This document shows, one piece after another, positions 11,946 through 23,985 of a DNA stretch of 64,000 nt (positions within the stretch are counted from its first letter, which is position 1; every line of letters starts with the position of its first letter). Under the pieces are notes generated by a model. It had not been told where the DNA came from. It saw nothing but the letters and a program-made list of their open reading frames with translations, and searched no databases. The DNA is from Chloranthus sessilifolius. Its lineage: Eukaryota; Streptophyta; Magnoliopsida; Chloranthales; Chloranthaceae. The DNA is taken from assembly GCA_021018995.1 (NCBI GenBank), contig CM037585.1, positions 69,690,646 through 69,754,645 of the forward strand, written 5' to 3'. The translations under genes were made by a program, and so were the position numbers.

Positions 11946-13654
11946 GACACAAAAAAATATGTTCCAAGCTGCAGTAGCTAGAAATGGAGCTACAGACTTA
12001 GGCACTCATACCGAATAGTACATGCAGCAAAGAATGCACACACGCACTCTGACTTAGGCATACACGCCCTGAAAAATCAAAACTCTCACCTATACACGCA
12101 CACCCCAAAATAGGCAGTTAAACTCATAAACGCTCAATAAAATTAGAGCTCGTCAAAATCAAATCGACATAACACTAACACAAACCAAACCAAAACTTCG
12201 CCCAGGACCAAATCGAGATTAACTAAACCACACCCAAGATTAAACTAAAATCAAACTAGAATTTAGGGAAATCAAAATAAGGCCATAAAAATAATAAACA
12301 AACCCATCTCTTATACATGTGAAAAATAATTAGAAATTACACCGAGGGCATCCCCCTTGAATATACAACTTAAAAAAAAACTTCAAAATCAACACATTTA
12401 GGCAATGCATGCCCGAACCCGAATTTTTCAAGGGAGAAATGATGGAGAAGCCCGGAGAGGAAGCACACACTGAACGAATTCTAACAAAAATCTCATCTTC
12501 ACCTCCTTTTCCCCTTGAGATGTTGCTTATGATGCAATCCTTCAAGTTACACGACCAAACCCCAGCATCGTAGAGCCCCGAGTTGGTAGAAAAGAAAAAG
12601 TGGCTCACAGAAAGCCACCCAGGACCTGAGGCATACACCTATGGAAGACCGATCTTGGAAACTCCCAAGGGAAAATCGACCAAAGGTCAACCCAAAGAGA
12701 CTACCAAGGAGAAACTGGCACTGATCACGAGAACTCTGGTGCAACTCTTTCCTTTGGTTTCCTTTTAGCCACCTTTGACTCTTCCATCTCCTCCCCCAGC
12801 AAAATGGTGCCCAGGCCACCACTCCACATTCCCAATAAAATTTACAAACCTCTTTTGGATTTAATACCCAAGATACAAAATAAAAAGGAAGAAAAGACAT
12901 TAAAATGCACCAAAATTCTAAATGTAAAAAATTATTACAAGTTCAAAAAAACAAAATCCAAAATTTAAAATAAAACCCAAGCCCCTAAATACCTATTTAT
13001 GGGCGAAGCCCCTTTCACCACAATGTGACAAGTGCCACATTTCCAAGCACCCTCCATCTAATTAGATCCAAACCAGACACATGCCACCAAAAAAGAAACA
13101 AATCCATGGCAAACTTAGATAAACCAATAAACACACAACACTTACACTTCAAGAAACACAAGTTCACCACAAATTAGATAAAAAATAGGATTAAAACATC
13201 TAACACCCATCTAAACTCTAGAAATTAAATTCACACACCTTTGACAAGTGTCACTTCAAACTAAACATAAGACCAAAATAAACAAAACTCATTCCTTAAA
13301 CAAAACAAATGCCTAAAAATTTACTTAAAACTTCATTAATAATAATAGAATACAATCCTAACACATCTGGACCACAAAAATGAGTGAAAATCACCCAATA
13401 AAACTCAAATAAAAATAAATAAAATCAAACAAATCCGAATAAAATCCAAAAATTAAATAAAATCAAATAAGATCATACAAAATAAAAAACACAAAAGGGA
13501 AACATTGCCCCCTCCCGTAGTCCCGTCACAGCTAAGTCACCTCCTGATGACCTACTGCAATTTAATGCCCTCATCGTGATCGAAATGATTTCCCAGAGTT
13601 GCATCACGTGCTTGCAAACACACTGCTCCTCGTTGTCCCATCGCAACCAAATCA
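11946..13654 (+). other. Tat 3' region, AT-rich, no gene seen
   Basis: This is AT-rich sequence without a recognisable coding domain. The box CACCGAGGGCAT recurs at about 12,341. The minus-strand ORFs at 12,330-12,638 and 12,547-12,900 have no known features. The last 150 bases (from about 13,505) contain the CCCATCGCRAC-type motif that resumes after Athila A at 37,570, so the sequence is continuous across that insertion. Confidence 0.6.
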
Positions 13655-13659
13655 CTCCC
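13655..13659. repeat. Left target site duplication of Athila A (CTCCC)
   Basis: CTCCC immediately precedes the TG of the 5' LTR at 13,660 and is repeated directly after the CA of the 3' LTR at 37,466-37,470. A 5-bp duplication is the expected size for Ty3/gypsy integrases. Confidence 0.9.
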
Positions 13660-16362
13660 TGTTGAGCACTGAAATATACTACTTTTCACCCCTTAACCTA
13701 GCCTTTGATAGACCTTTGAGCTAGTTAATAATGACTTTTAAGTGTGTTTGTGTAGATAACAGGAAAATATATCTTAATGCTGCAATCCATCATTTTTAAG
13801 CCAAGAAGAAGGAATTTTGAGCTAAGTTGTGGAGCTGATGAGTTTATATTGAATGCACCATGGTGGTTCACACCATTGGGGCTATTTAGCATGCTTCGAG
13901 GCCTTTGAAGTCCTGTTGAGATAGAAAGAGATGGAGCTCTAAGTAATGAAGTGCTGCTGTAGCAAACTATACAAACTGCACACAACAACCAACCAGCAGT
14001 TCAAGTGGCACAGCTGAAACCTCAAGCCTAAAAATCAAGCTGTTGTTGCTGCTGTATTGAAGCCATATCAAAATGCATGAACTGCTACACTGCACCATTT
14101 GAGAAGACTCATGGAAGTGCAGTAAAGGCACACTCAGTCCAGCATCCCAACCACTTTGCATTCCACCTCTAGAGTTGCAGCAGAGAAGCCCAACAACAGT
14201 CGAGTAGCTCATATCCAACCTCTCGAGCACATACCTGAAGCTACATGTGCTAGAAGACCATCCTCTCGAGTTGGAGAGTGAACCCACGAGCAGCACAACT
14301 GCTGTTTTAAATATCTCGAGCAGTTCTGAGTCTTCAACACATACATGTCGAGCAGCCCAGTAGGCATAGCAGCTACAACAATTCAAACTCGATTAGACCT
14401 CGAGAAGTTCATTTATTCAAGCATTTATCTACTCAAGTAGCACTTACTAGGCAGTCGAGTAGTTCAATAGGAACTCGAGCAGATCATCCATCCTCTCAAG
14501 CTGGGGCCCTGAAGCCTTTAATACACTCGAGCAAATCATTCATCCTCGCGAGTACTTCAAATGTGCTGCTTTAATGAACTCGAGCACCACAAAATACAAC
14601 CCCATTTTAATCTGCTCGAGCAGATCAAAATCCAACTGTAATGAACCTCTCGAGCCCTTCAAAGCCTTTAGTTCATCCTGTCGAGAACCTGTCGAGATCC
14701 GCTCGAGATGCAATTACCTAAAGCTCCATCAGCTCAAGAACTACTCGAGAATGCAAATATGAAGCCCACTTGTTGAGGCACGGGTTCCAGTTGCTATGTT
14801 CGAACATGCAAGGGTATTTTAAGGATTCTATAGCTTCTAGGGCATGCAGCCCAATGTGCTTCGTTGTCCCACACATCCCAAAGCATTATTTGGCCATAAA
14901 TGGGCCACAACACCAGCTCCAAAAGTGGTTATTTTTGTTTGGCTATTACGCACTAATGTTATATGAACTATCTATACATAGTAAATAGTTGTTTTGTAAA
15001 AATATCCAGATTAGCTGGATCAGAGACAGGATTAGCCTGAGTTCATTTATCTTTTTAGGGTTTTAGTTTTCTTTTTTAATTTTTCCCTTTCTTCTTTCCT
15101 TAACCCAGCAGCCATGCTGAGTTAAAGCTTTGTAGCAGCTAGGTTTAATTTCAGTTTTGTAATCGGTTTTGTATAAGCATTGAGAGTAGTTTTGGGGATT
15201 TGCACAAACTGTTACCTTGAGGGCAATCATTGTAAGTTCTTTTTATTCAATAAAATTATAGTTTTGAAGCTCCATTTAATCTTTATTTTTCTGTGCTTTT
15301 CTCACGTAGAGCAGTAAGGGTTTGATGCACCTATGGTTGCTTGAGCTTGTAGTCTTGCAACCATGGTGGCAGCTATGGTATTCTTGTTCTATCTCCAACT
15401 TCTGTGATTAGGATAACCTCTGGGATAGCCTATGACCATTCAAGTGGGCAGGGTATAACCCTAAGGCTGGTCTGAATCACAAGGTTGAGATAGATTCTTC
15501 TTCTCTTCACTTGAGCCTTTAGCCAAGTGAGAGACAACTGCAAACCCAACCCCTCCTCTCTTTTGCAATCCCATCATCAGTGAATTGACATGAGATTTTA
15601 TTGATATTGCAGACTTGTGAGCTGGGTCATTGTAGGCCTTTTTATAGCAATGACCAGTTGAATCTACGTCCCCATTCAGCTTGTGATTTCTTGTGACCCC
15701 CATGTGATTTTCACAGACTGTTTGATCCTATGGATGCATTATCTTGTAGCCTTGCCCACATAGTGTCAGCAATGATTTTCTTGTTTCGATTTAATCCATT
15801 GACTAGATGAAATCCTTGGGGTATTTTGTGACCATTTAAGTGGACAAAATACAACCCTAAGATCAGTTCATTCTTTTGGGTTAGGTTAGATTCTTCTACC
15901 TTGCAGATGTACTTATAGCCATCTGAAGGACTGCTACAGATTCATCTCTTGAACTGAGTTGCAATGCTGATTTACCCACAACTGCTTACTTCTCATTATT
16001 TTTACTTTATTTTCCCACTCCATCATCATCCTTCTCGATCTACCCCTTTCTTTAGCTATAGTTTATTCCTATTTTTTTAGTATTATTTTAGTTGTGACAC
16101 CTAAACATCCTCTCTTTACCTTGCTTTCTAGTGTAGGTTTAGAGTTGCTAGATCTGTAGCCAGATATGAAATATCCCTTAGGTTTTTAGATCATCACTCT
16201 CTGTGGGACAAATTCTTATTTAAACTTGCTACAACAGGCCCTGGATCTTGCAGGACTGTGAGTTTGGTTTTGTGATGTGTTCAATCAACTTTTCTTTTTT
16301 TTTTTCTCATTTTATTCTTTATCATTTTTATAATAAGAACAACACAATCAAATTTTCCAACA
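13660..16362 (+). repeat. 5' LTR of Athila A
   Basis: 2,703 bp from TGTTGAGCACTG to TTTTCCAACA. U3 holds a CACCATGGTG box near 13,857, then a dense array of CTCGAG-type motifs (about 14,160-14,760). A CCACACATCCCAAAGCAT box follows at about 14,869 and a degenerate TATACATA at about 14,973. A polyadenylation-like CAATAAA is near 15,248. R/U5 contains several copies of a 'gaccatt(c/t)aagtgg' block seen in all Athila LTRs of the window. Confidence 0.9.
14160..14760. repeat. CTCGAG motif array in the Athila A U3 (5' copy)
   Basis: CTCGAG or one-base variants occur about every 25-45 bases in both CTCGAGCA and TCGAGAAC contexts. The array lies between the U3 start and the TATA-like box. The equivalent array in the 3' LTR is at about 35,280-35,880. 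Confidence 0.8.
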
Positions 16363-16830
16363 AGTTTTTGGGGCCACTATCAAGGAGTTTTGATCTAACT
16401 ATTGTAAATCTGAGTTTAGTTTTTATTCTTTGTACATGTAGTGTTTAAATATATTACAGCTGTAATTTTTATTTTATTTTTACATTTTTTTTTAATTTTT
16501 TGTTTTAGATTTTTTATGCCTTTAATGTTTTTATAGAAATTACACCTGTAGTCTTAGGATTTTTACACTTTTCCTTTATGTTATATTTTAAATTTATTGC
16601 CTGTTTAGTGTTTGAATAAATTCCTACTGAAGTTTTTGATTTTTGCAGGCTTAGAGCAGTAGCAAATAGAGGAGTTTAGCTGCAGCTGGAGCATTCCAGC
16701 ATCAGTTTGAATCTCTATCACCCCTATTTTTGTTTCATTTTTGCAGTCTTAAATTCCAGTAGTTGTGTTAGTTTGTATTTTTCTTTGTCTATTTGCTGTA
16801 AGCTACCCTTGTTTTGCTGTGTGTGTGTTG
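16363..16830 (+). other. Primer binding site and leader of Athila A
   Basis: Six bases after the LTR end the sequence TGGGGCCACTATCAAGGA (16,369-16,386) is a decayed form of the tRNA-Asp-type primer site that is nearly intact in element C. A T-rich leader follows, leading to the gag start. The leader ends where element B inserted, so the first codons are now at 30,674. Confidence 0.75.
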
Positions 16831-16835
16831 TATGC
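16831..16835. repeat. Left target site duplication of Athila B (TATGC)
   Basis: TATGC precedes the TG of the B 5' LTR at 16,836 and is repeated at 30,673-30,677 after the 3' LTR. The duplicated bases contain the ATG of element A gag. Confidence 0.9.
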
Positions 16836-17209
16836 TGTTAAGCAGTGAAAAATACTATTTTTCACCTCCTAACCTGATCTTTGGTGGACCCTTGAGCTGA
16901 CTAATAATGTGTTTTAAGTGCATTTTATAGATAAGCAACAAATTACAAGCTTAATGTAGATATCCACTTAAAATGGCCCAAGAAGCAATTTGCTGCTCAA
17001 CATGTGACCTTACAGACCAAAGGCCAACCAATCAAGCGATCCACAAGAGCCTCAAAAGTTCCTGAGAGTGTTTAAGCTTAACTGGGAAGGCTTGAGGCCA
17101 AGTGCAGTTGCAAAGAATGAAGATTGAATCCACCAGGAGGTTGCTGGATGTTGAACAAATGAAGAGCAACAAAAGTAAGAGGTGTGCCAGCTATGGAAGC
17201 ACAGGGATG

Positions 17210-17850
17210 AACATGTAGAGAGGTTGGCCTTAGCTGCTGAGAGGATCTGATGCCTAAAAACTAAGATTTTGAGAAGATCCATCAGCTGTCGAGAAGTTCT
17301 GAAGGTTAATTTTAGCCTGGCGAGAGGTTCCAATAGGAATCTGTAAAGCTATCGAGAGGATGGTAGTAGCTGTCGAGAGGTTGTAGCACACAGGAGCTAA
17401 GCAGTCGCGAGGTTCTAAAATACCTTTCGACAGGTTCCGTAAGCAAACCTATCGAGAGGATTGGAGTTGGAAACAGGAACCTATCAAGAGGTTCCAGATA
17501 CTTGTTGCGAGGTTCAGCAGAACCTGTCGAGTAATCCAATTCAACCTATCGACAGTTACCTGAAGCCATAACTCATTCTCGTGAGGATTGAGCCAACCTG
17601 TTGAGAGCTCAGTGTTCAGTCGACAGGATTAGTATAACCTGTCGAGAGGATTAATGAAGAAATGGGCAGAACGATGAAATGAGCCTCCGAGCATGTTGAC
17701 AAGTCATCAATCCTATCGACAAGTGCAGTTCAACATCTTGAGATGTTTCCAGATCATGTCGAAAGCCACAGAGATCCTATCAAAATGAAGAGCAAGCACA
17801 CTCAGAACCTGTCGAGTGGTCCCCTGAACCTCTCGACAATCATTTTGGTA
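17210..17850. repeat. TCGAGAGGTTC motif array in the Athila B U3 (5' copy)
   Basis: About 20 copies of a motif close to CCTRTCGAGAGGTTC, in both orientations, recur every 25-40 bases. The same array is in the 3' LTR (about 28,570-29,220). A third array lies inside the element at 25,395-25,860. Confidence 0.85.
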
Positions 17851-18115
17851 ACTTCTCAGCATATTCCTTCAGCAGCTGCTAATTTTAAAAGTTTGCGCAC
17901 ACATCCCAAAGCACATCAGCGACCCTTGGGGGCATATTTGGTATTCAACCACACACGATTGGAAACCCTAATGGCCTCACACGCATTTGCTAGATGAGAG
18001 CCAATGAGAGAAGAGCTTCTAGAAGAGAAATCGGCCACATCAGCAACCCAGAATAATAGAATTATTCTCTTGGGCTCTGATTGGCTGAAACGAATCTAAG
18101 GACAGAGGAGGAGAG

Positions 18116-18123
18116 TATAAAAG
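18116..18123 (+). promoter_or_regulatory. TATA box of the Athila B LTR promoter (5' copy)
   Basis: TATAAAAG in the context GAGAGTATAAAAGCTTG; identical at 29,493-29,500 in the 3' LTR. A GATTGGCT (inverted CCAAT) lies 35 bases upstream. This is the likely start region of the element transcript, with the CT-rich leader beginning about 60 bases downstream. Confidence 0.65.
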
Positions 18124-18560
18124 CTTGAAGAAATTACATTGAACACATCCAAAATTTGAGAGAAATAGAGCTTAGGGCGAGATCCATTTTTCCCTCCAAA
18201 TTCTCCCTCCTTCCTTCTTCTCCCCTTCTCTCTTTAGCCAATCATGAGTGGCTAAACTCTTTCCAGCAGTTAGGGTGAGGTCTTGAGTTGTAAATTGAGA
18301 GATTCAAAGGCTTGGAAGAGATTATATATTTCACAGATTGCAGATCTGAGCATAATTGTATTATAAGCTTGCAATATAATTATGGTTTTTAAAGGTGATT
18401 CTAATCTACATTTCACTTTTTCATATTTGATTTCCCTAGATTAGATATTCCTGTGGATGCCAGCCAGAAACGGGGAGCTTGATAGCCGGGCACTCACAAC
18501 ATCTGCAATAGTTTTTTTGTTCCAATTAATATCAATAGATTAGAGTAATCTCAGGGATGA

Positions 18561-18800
18561 ACTGTATCCAGTAGAAGGGCAGATCATAACCTTAAGACTG
18601 TATCCAGTAGAAGGGCAGATCCTAACCTCATGATTACTTTGATCCATTGGTGGAGATTGGATTCTTATACCTCACCTCTGCCAGAGGAACCTGGGTAGAT
18701 CAATAGGATAGAGCAATCTTGGGGATGAACTTTATCCAGTAGAAGGGCAGATCATAGCCTTAGGATTGTATCCAGCAGAAGGGAAGATCCTTACTTCAGG
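18561..18800. repeat. 36-bp repeats in the Athila B LTR
   Basis: A unit containing CCAGTAGAAGGGCAGATC followed by a 'taacct' box occurs head to tail at 18,561-18,596 and 18,597-18,632. A second, more diverged pair lies at about 18,728-18,800. The 3' LTR has the same layout around 29,939-30,170, where the last unit is shortened. Confidence 0.8.
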
Positions 18801-19304
18801 ATTGCTTTGATCCATTGGTGGATTCGGGGGAACCTGGGTAGCTTGGAGCCAGAGAAGAGGATTGTTGCAAATCAGCTCTCTGCACTGCTTTTGATTCCTT
18901 TGATTTTCAGTAAGAGACCAAGACCCCTAGCCGCTGTTCTCCACCTTTAAAATTTTCATCTTCTCTATATCTCCCCTTATCTCTGTGTTTGATTAGATCT
19001 GGATCACTTGCATTTATCTTTTGTAGTTTTTAGTAAAAGTAATAAAAATCTAGAACCCCTCCTCTTTTCTGCTTTAGTTTAGTTTAAATTAGGATAGAGT
19101 GCCAGATCTACCATAGATCTGGAGATTTACCACAGTTGAACCACATCTCCCTATGGATATACCCTTACTTACCTATTAAAATTTATTACAATAGCCCTGG
19201 TTCTTACAGGACTGGTTGCTCACCTTGATTCAACATTGCTGTAATTTATGTAGTTAATCTGCTGTTTTAATCATATAATAATTATAAGGTGGGCTGTGCA
19301 AACA

Positions 19305-19651
19305 AGTTTTTGGCATCGCTACTGGGGAGCTGTGTTTTTAACTTGATAGATCTAAGTTTTTCTCATTTTCAGATGTTTAGTTTTAATTATTTGTTAAGTG
19401 TTTGACTAATTGCTGCTGTAGTTTTTTTTTTATAGTTTAATTATCTGTTTCAGATCTGGATCTGTGGTGTTGAAGAGAGCATTGTACCAATTGGAGGAGC
19501 AAGCTTTGCTTAAGTTTGCATTTCCTAACTCTATTTACATTTCTAGATCTGTAGCTTTGTAGATCTGCAGCATTACTTGTGCATTTTGTGATTGTGTTGA
19601 TTAAATTTTGTGCTGTAATTTTCTACTTTGAATTTGGTTTCTGCTGTGTGT
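19305..19651 (+). other. Primer binding site and leader of Athila B
   Basis: TGGCATCGCTACTGGGGA (19,311-19,328) matches the tRNA-Asp-type site of element C at most positions. The remaining leader is T-rich and carries no ORF of note before the gag ATG at 19,652. Confidence 0.8.
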
Positions 19652-21640
19652 ATGCTTGGGAGGAGATCTCTTAATCCTGAGATTGCTCCCTTAGATCTTG
19701 AAGTTGAAAGAATTCTTAGACCTAAGCAAACCATACACACACCTTTAGTTGATTTTGAAATTGCTGCAATGGGTGAGCAATCGGGGACATTAAAGGAATT
19801 CAATGCACCAGGGTTACAATTCTCCCTTTTGCATTCAATTCCCTGCAGTCCAAGGGAACTATGAGTTCAAGTCTTCTATCATATAGATGTTACCCACATA
19901 TCATGGCCTGAGCAAAGAGGACCCCTATAAACATATTGATGAATTTTTAGGACTGTGCACTACCTTCAATATTGTAGGTCTGGGGGAGGAAGCAACCAGG
20001 TTGAGACTCTTTCCTTTTTTACTAAAGGATAGAGCTTGAACTTGGTTGTCAATGCTCTCAACCAATAGTATTCAGTCCTGGAATGACCTTCAATATCAGT
20101 TTTTGGCCAGGTTTTTCCTCATGTCCAAAACAAGTCAGCTGAGGAAGAGCATTATCTCATTTGCTCAAGCCCCAACTGAAGAATTTCACCAAGCCTAGGA
20201 GAGATTTAAAGAACTCTTGAAGCAATGTCCCCATCACCAAATTCCTGAATGACAACTTGTCCAAAGTTTCTATCAAGGAATTGATCCAAAAAGTAGGGAT
20301 ATGGTTGATGCTTCTTGTGGCGGTACATACCTCCACAAGACAGTTGATGAGGCTTGGGAGTTATTTGATATCATCAGTGAAAACTCCATGCAAAGGGAGA
20401 CCTGGGCAAGGGATGTTGAGACCCCTAGATTGGTGAGAGAAAATACTATCAGAGGAAAAATATATGAGGTGAGTGGATATAATGATTTGAAGAGGAAAAT
20501 GGATAGCTTGACCCAAAATTTTGATAAGCTCATGGGAGCAATGTAGTCTCCAATGGCTGCTAAAGTGGAGGAGGCATGTGTCATATGCCAGTCCCCCACT
20601 CACTCCCTTGAGGAATGTCCCCCAACTGCCCAATTTCCAGATTTTGTGATGGAACATGTGAATGTTGAACAGTCCTATAGACAACAGCCTACTACTAGCT
20701 ATCATTAGAGAAACCACCCCAACTTGAGGTGGAGACAAGATAATTTTCAAAACCAGCAGCAGCAGCAGCCACTGCAGTCCATGCCCTATAGGAATGCCCA
20801 ACCATACCAGTAGAATTATTTTCTAAGGTCCCAATATCAACAACCTATGGCCCAGCCAATGGTTCAACTTGTGCATCAAAGTGCACCAGCCCTAACACCC
20901 TCTAGGTCCCTCACATTTGAAGAGCAAGTTCTGGCTTCATTACAGAATTTGGGCCATTTATCTCAAATTGTTAACTCCCATAGTCAAAGCATCAAGAAGA
21001 TAGAGGACCACCTTGGTCAACTATATAATTCTTTGGATAGGAGAGAAGAGGGGAGACTTCCCAGTCAGCCCATGAACAATCCAAAGGGGCAATACATGCT
21101 TGGCGAGACTTCTTCTCATGAAGAAGCAAAATTTATCACCACCTTGAGGAGTGGGAAGCTGGTGGATAACCAAGTTGGTAATGAGCCTGATGAGTCTAGT
21201 GTAGAAAATGAAGAAACAACCTATGAAAATATGCAGCAGGAGCAACATATAACAAATAAGGGGGTTGATGTGCCCCAACAGAAAATTGAAAACAAAAATA
21301 AAAAAAAATCTGATGAACTTGCTAAGGCTGCAAATGGGAGGACGGTTCTCCATCTGCCATTTCCTAATGCATTGAAAGCAACTTCTTCTTTTGACAAGGG
21401 GAATGCTAAGGTTGAGGAAATAATGGAAACTTTCAAACAAGTAAAGATCAACTTGCCTTTACTTGATGCCATCAAGCAAGTTCCAGCCTATGCAAAATTT
21501 TTGAAAGAATTGTGCACCCACAAAAGACAGTCTAGGATACACTTATCCAAGAAGGTCATTTGTGCTGAGAAAGTGAACCAAATGTTGTCTATTACAACTC
21601 CAACCAAGCTTCAAGACCCTAGGATTCCCAGAATCCCCTG
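19652..21640 (+). pseudogene. gag: Athila B gag
   Basis: The start MLGRRSLNPE is the same as in the other Athila copies here. The core reads LPTYHGLSKEDPYKHIDEFL, LRLFPFLLKDRA, LQYQFLARFFLMSKTSQLRK and APTEEFHQA, the retrotransposon gag domain. A zinc knuckle CVICQSPTHSLEEC (C-x2-C-x4-H-x4-C) lies at about 20,576-20,620. A Q/N-rich linker and the block LTFEEQVLASLQNLGHLSQIV follow. A frameshift near 19,812 and stops at about 20,038, 20,197, 20,248, 20,545 and 20,707 break it. Several are TGG or CAG codons changed by one transition. The longest intact piece is 20,847-21,884, which runs into the protease. Confidence 0.85.
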
Positions 21641-22020
21641 CATTATTGGGGATCATACTATTGAGAAGGCCTTATTAGATCTGGGAGCTAGTGTAAACCT
21701 ACTTCCATATTCTATTAATGAGAAGCTAGGCCTGGGAGAATTGAAGCCCACACATGTGGTGCTACAACTAGCTGACAGATCTGAAAGGAGGCCTGTGGGA
21801 ATGATAGAGGATGTGTTAGTTGGGGTTGATAAATTTTTCTATCTAGGAGATTTTTTGGTTCTTGACATGGAGCCAAGCAAGTGAACCACCTCTATTCTTG
21901 TGATTTTGGGCAGACCTTTCTTGGCTACTGCCAATGCTTGTATTCAGTGTAGATCAAGAGTAATGGAGGTGTCTTTTGGCAACATGAAGATTAAATTGAA
22001 TGTTTACAATGCAGCAAATT
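21641..22020 (+). pseudogene. Athila B protease
   Basis: The region contains the aspartic protease active site in the Athila form LLDLGASVNLLPYSI (catalytic GAT at about 21,678), then VVLQLADRSERRPVG and, after a stop at 21,883, the end block ILVILGRPFLAT and MEVSFGNMK. A leucine stands where many proteases have T or S after the aspartate; all four Athila copies here share it, so it is a lineage trait and not damage. It is translated in frame with gag up to the stop. Confidence 0.8.
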
Positions 22021-23985
22021 AGCCTCACTTGAATGATGAGGATTGTTTTTCAATTGATGTTTTGGATGAGCTTGTGGAGGAGACTTTTCCCAAGTTGCTG
22101 CATTGTAGTGATTTTTCTGATGATCTTGGTGATGTTTTTGAGAATATGTGGAGTGAGATTGTGGAAGAGAAGGCCCCCACACCCATGGTTCAAGAGGTTA
22201 AAGCCTTAACTTCTGATGTGTGGCCAGCAACAAGGTATCTTCCTTGGAAATCTGCTATGATGCCTCTTACACCACCATCAAAGGCACCTTTGTTGCCTTC
22301 ACTGGTATGTCCACCAGAGGTGGAGCTGAAACAACTACGTAAGACCTTGAAGTATCCTTTTTTGGGGGTAAATCAGAAATTGCCAGTGATTATTTCTTCC
22401 TCTCTCACTGATTAGCAAGAGGAAGAGTTGTTGTGTGTTTTACAGAAGCATAAGAGAGAAATTGGCTAGACCATTATTAACCTTGGGGGCATCAGCCCTG
22501 CTGTGTGCATGCATAAAATCTACCTAGAAGAGGGTTTCAAACCCTCTAGAGAAATGCAGAGAAAATTGAATCCCCACATGCAAGAAGTGGTGATGAAAGA
22601 AGTGGTCAAATTGCTAGATGCTGGGGTCATCTACCAAATTTCAAATTCTGAATGGGTGGCACCTACTCAGGTGGTACCTAAGAAATTTGGAATTACTGTG
22701 ATTAAAATGGACGCTAGTGAGCTTGTTCCAACTAGGGAAACCACAGCTCAATCTGAAAATCAGAAAAGACCATTTCCCTTTGCCCTTCATTGACCAAATC
22801 TTGGATAAGTTAGCAGGAAAGGCTTTTTACTATTTTCTTGATGGGTATTCAGGATATAACCAAATCCCTGTTTACCCACAAGACCAAGAAAAGACAACTT
22901 TCACATGCCCATTTGGCACCTTTGCCTATCGAAGGATGCCATTTGGATTGTGTAATGCACCTGCAACTTTCCAAAGGTGCATGTATGCTATATTTTCTTA
23001 CATGATTGAGCAGTTTCTAGAGATCTTCATGAATGATTTTTCTATTTTTGAGGATAGTTTTATCCAATGTCTACACCATCTCAACCTTGTGTAACAGAGA
23101 TGTGAGAAAACCAACTTAGTTTTAAGTTGGGAAAAGAGCCATTTTATGGTCACTCAAGGCATTGTCCTTGGTCATGTGGTTTCTCATAGAGGCATTGAGG
23201 TAAACAAGGCTAAAATAGATCTGATTGTACATTTACTCCCACCAAAAATTGTGAAACAAGTCAGATCATTCTTGGGGCATGCTGGCTTCTATAGGTGATT
23301 TATCAAAAATTTCAGCAAAATCTCAAAACCTCTTTGCCACCTGTTGTGCTAAGAGGTTCCTTTTGATTTCCATGATGAATGTCTTAAGGCCTTTGAGCTG
23401 TTGAAAAGTTGCCTAACCTCTGCACCTATCCTTCAAGCACCTAATTTTTCAATACCTTTTGAGCTGATGTGTGATGCATCAGACTTTGCAATTGGTGCAG
23501 TCTTGGGACAAAAGAAGGATAAGGCCCCTTGTGTGATTTCATATGCCAGCAAAATCATGATTGATGCTCAGTTAAATTACACCACAACTGAGAAGGAACT
23601 ATTGGCAATTGTTTTTACTTTAGATAAGTTCAGGTTTTATATGCTGGGATCCAAGATAGTGGTTTTTACAGACCACTTAGCCCTAAAATACCTTTTGTCA
23701 AAAAAGGATGCAAAGCTTAGACTGATCAGATGGATCCACCTATTACAAGAGTTTGATCTTGAGATCAAAGATAAAAAAGGAGTTGAAAATGTGGTTGCAG
23801 ACCACTTGTCTAGGATCCTAGCAGAAGAATTTGATGGGCTACTTGTTAATGACTCCTTTTCGGATGAACAATTGTTTGTTATCTGCATCTCTACACCTTG
23901 GTTTGCAAATATTATGAATTACTTGGCAGCAGGGAAGATCCCCCCACATTGGAACAAAATGGACAAGGATCTGTTCTTTTCATAG
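22021..23985 (+). pseudogene. Athila B reverse transcriptase and RNase H
   Basis: A variable linker (22,029-22,415) leads to the RT start block EEGFKPSREMQRKLNPHMQE at about 22,528. Next come WVAPTQVVPKK and RKDHFPLPFIDQILDKLAG. A small deletion at about 22,745 has removed the VCIDYRKLN block and changed frame. The palm has FLDGYSGYNQIPV, CPFGTFAYRRMPFGLCNAP and the active site FMNDF (23,029-23,040), where the first catalytic D is N. RNase H is well preserved from 23,401: LMCDASDFAIGAVLGQ, TEKELLAIVF, FTDHLALKYLL and VADHLSRI. Stops near 23,092, 23,298 and 23,350 interrupt the link between RT and RNase H. Confidence 0.9.

Larger units (their letters stand above)
16836..19304 (+). repeat. 5' LTR of Athila B
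   Basis: 2,469 bp from TGTTAAGCAGTG to GTGCAAACA. The U3 carries a TCGAGAGGTTC motif array (about 17,210-17,850), a GCACACATCCCAAAGCA box (about 17,898) and a TATAAAAG box at 18,116-18,123. Downstream lies a pyrimidine-rich leader (18,180-18,240). U5 has two pairs of a 36-bp repeat containing CCAGTAGAAGGGCAGATC (18,561-18,632 and about 18,728-18,800). Confidence 0.95.

Noticed and set aside
12330..12900. Minus-strand ORFs of 102 and 117 codons
   Set aside because: Overlapping frames, no recognisable domain, no splice context like that of the antisense gene; left as unexplained Tat 3' DNA.
20361..20801. Long minus-strand ORFs opposite gag (also 21,021-21,475 and 41,967-42,329)
   Set aside because: Shadows of gag on the other strand; the plus-strand reading shows known gag blocks.
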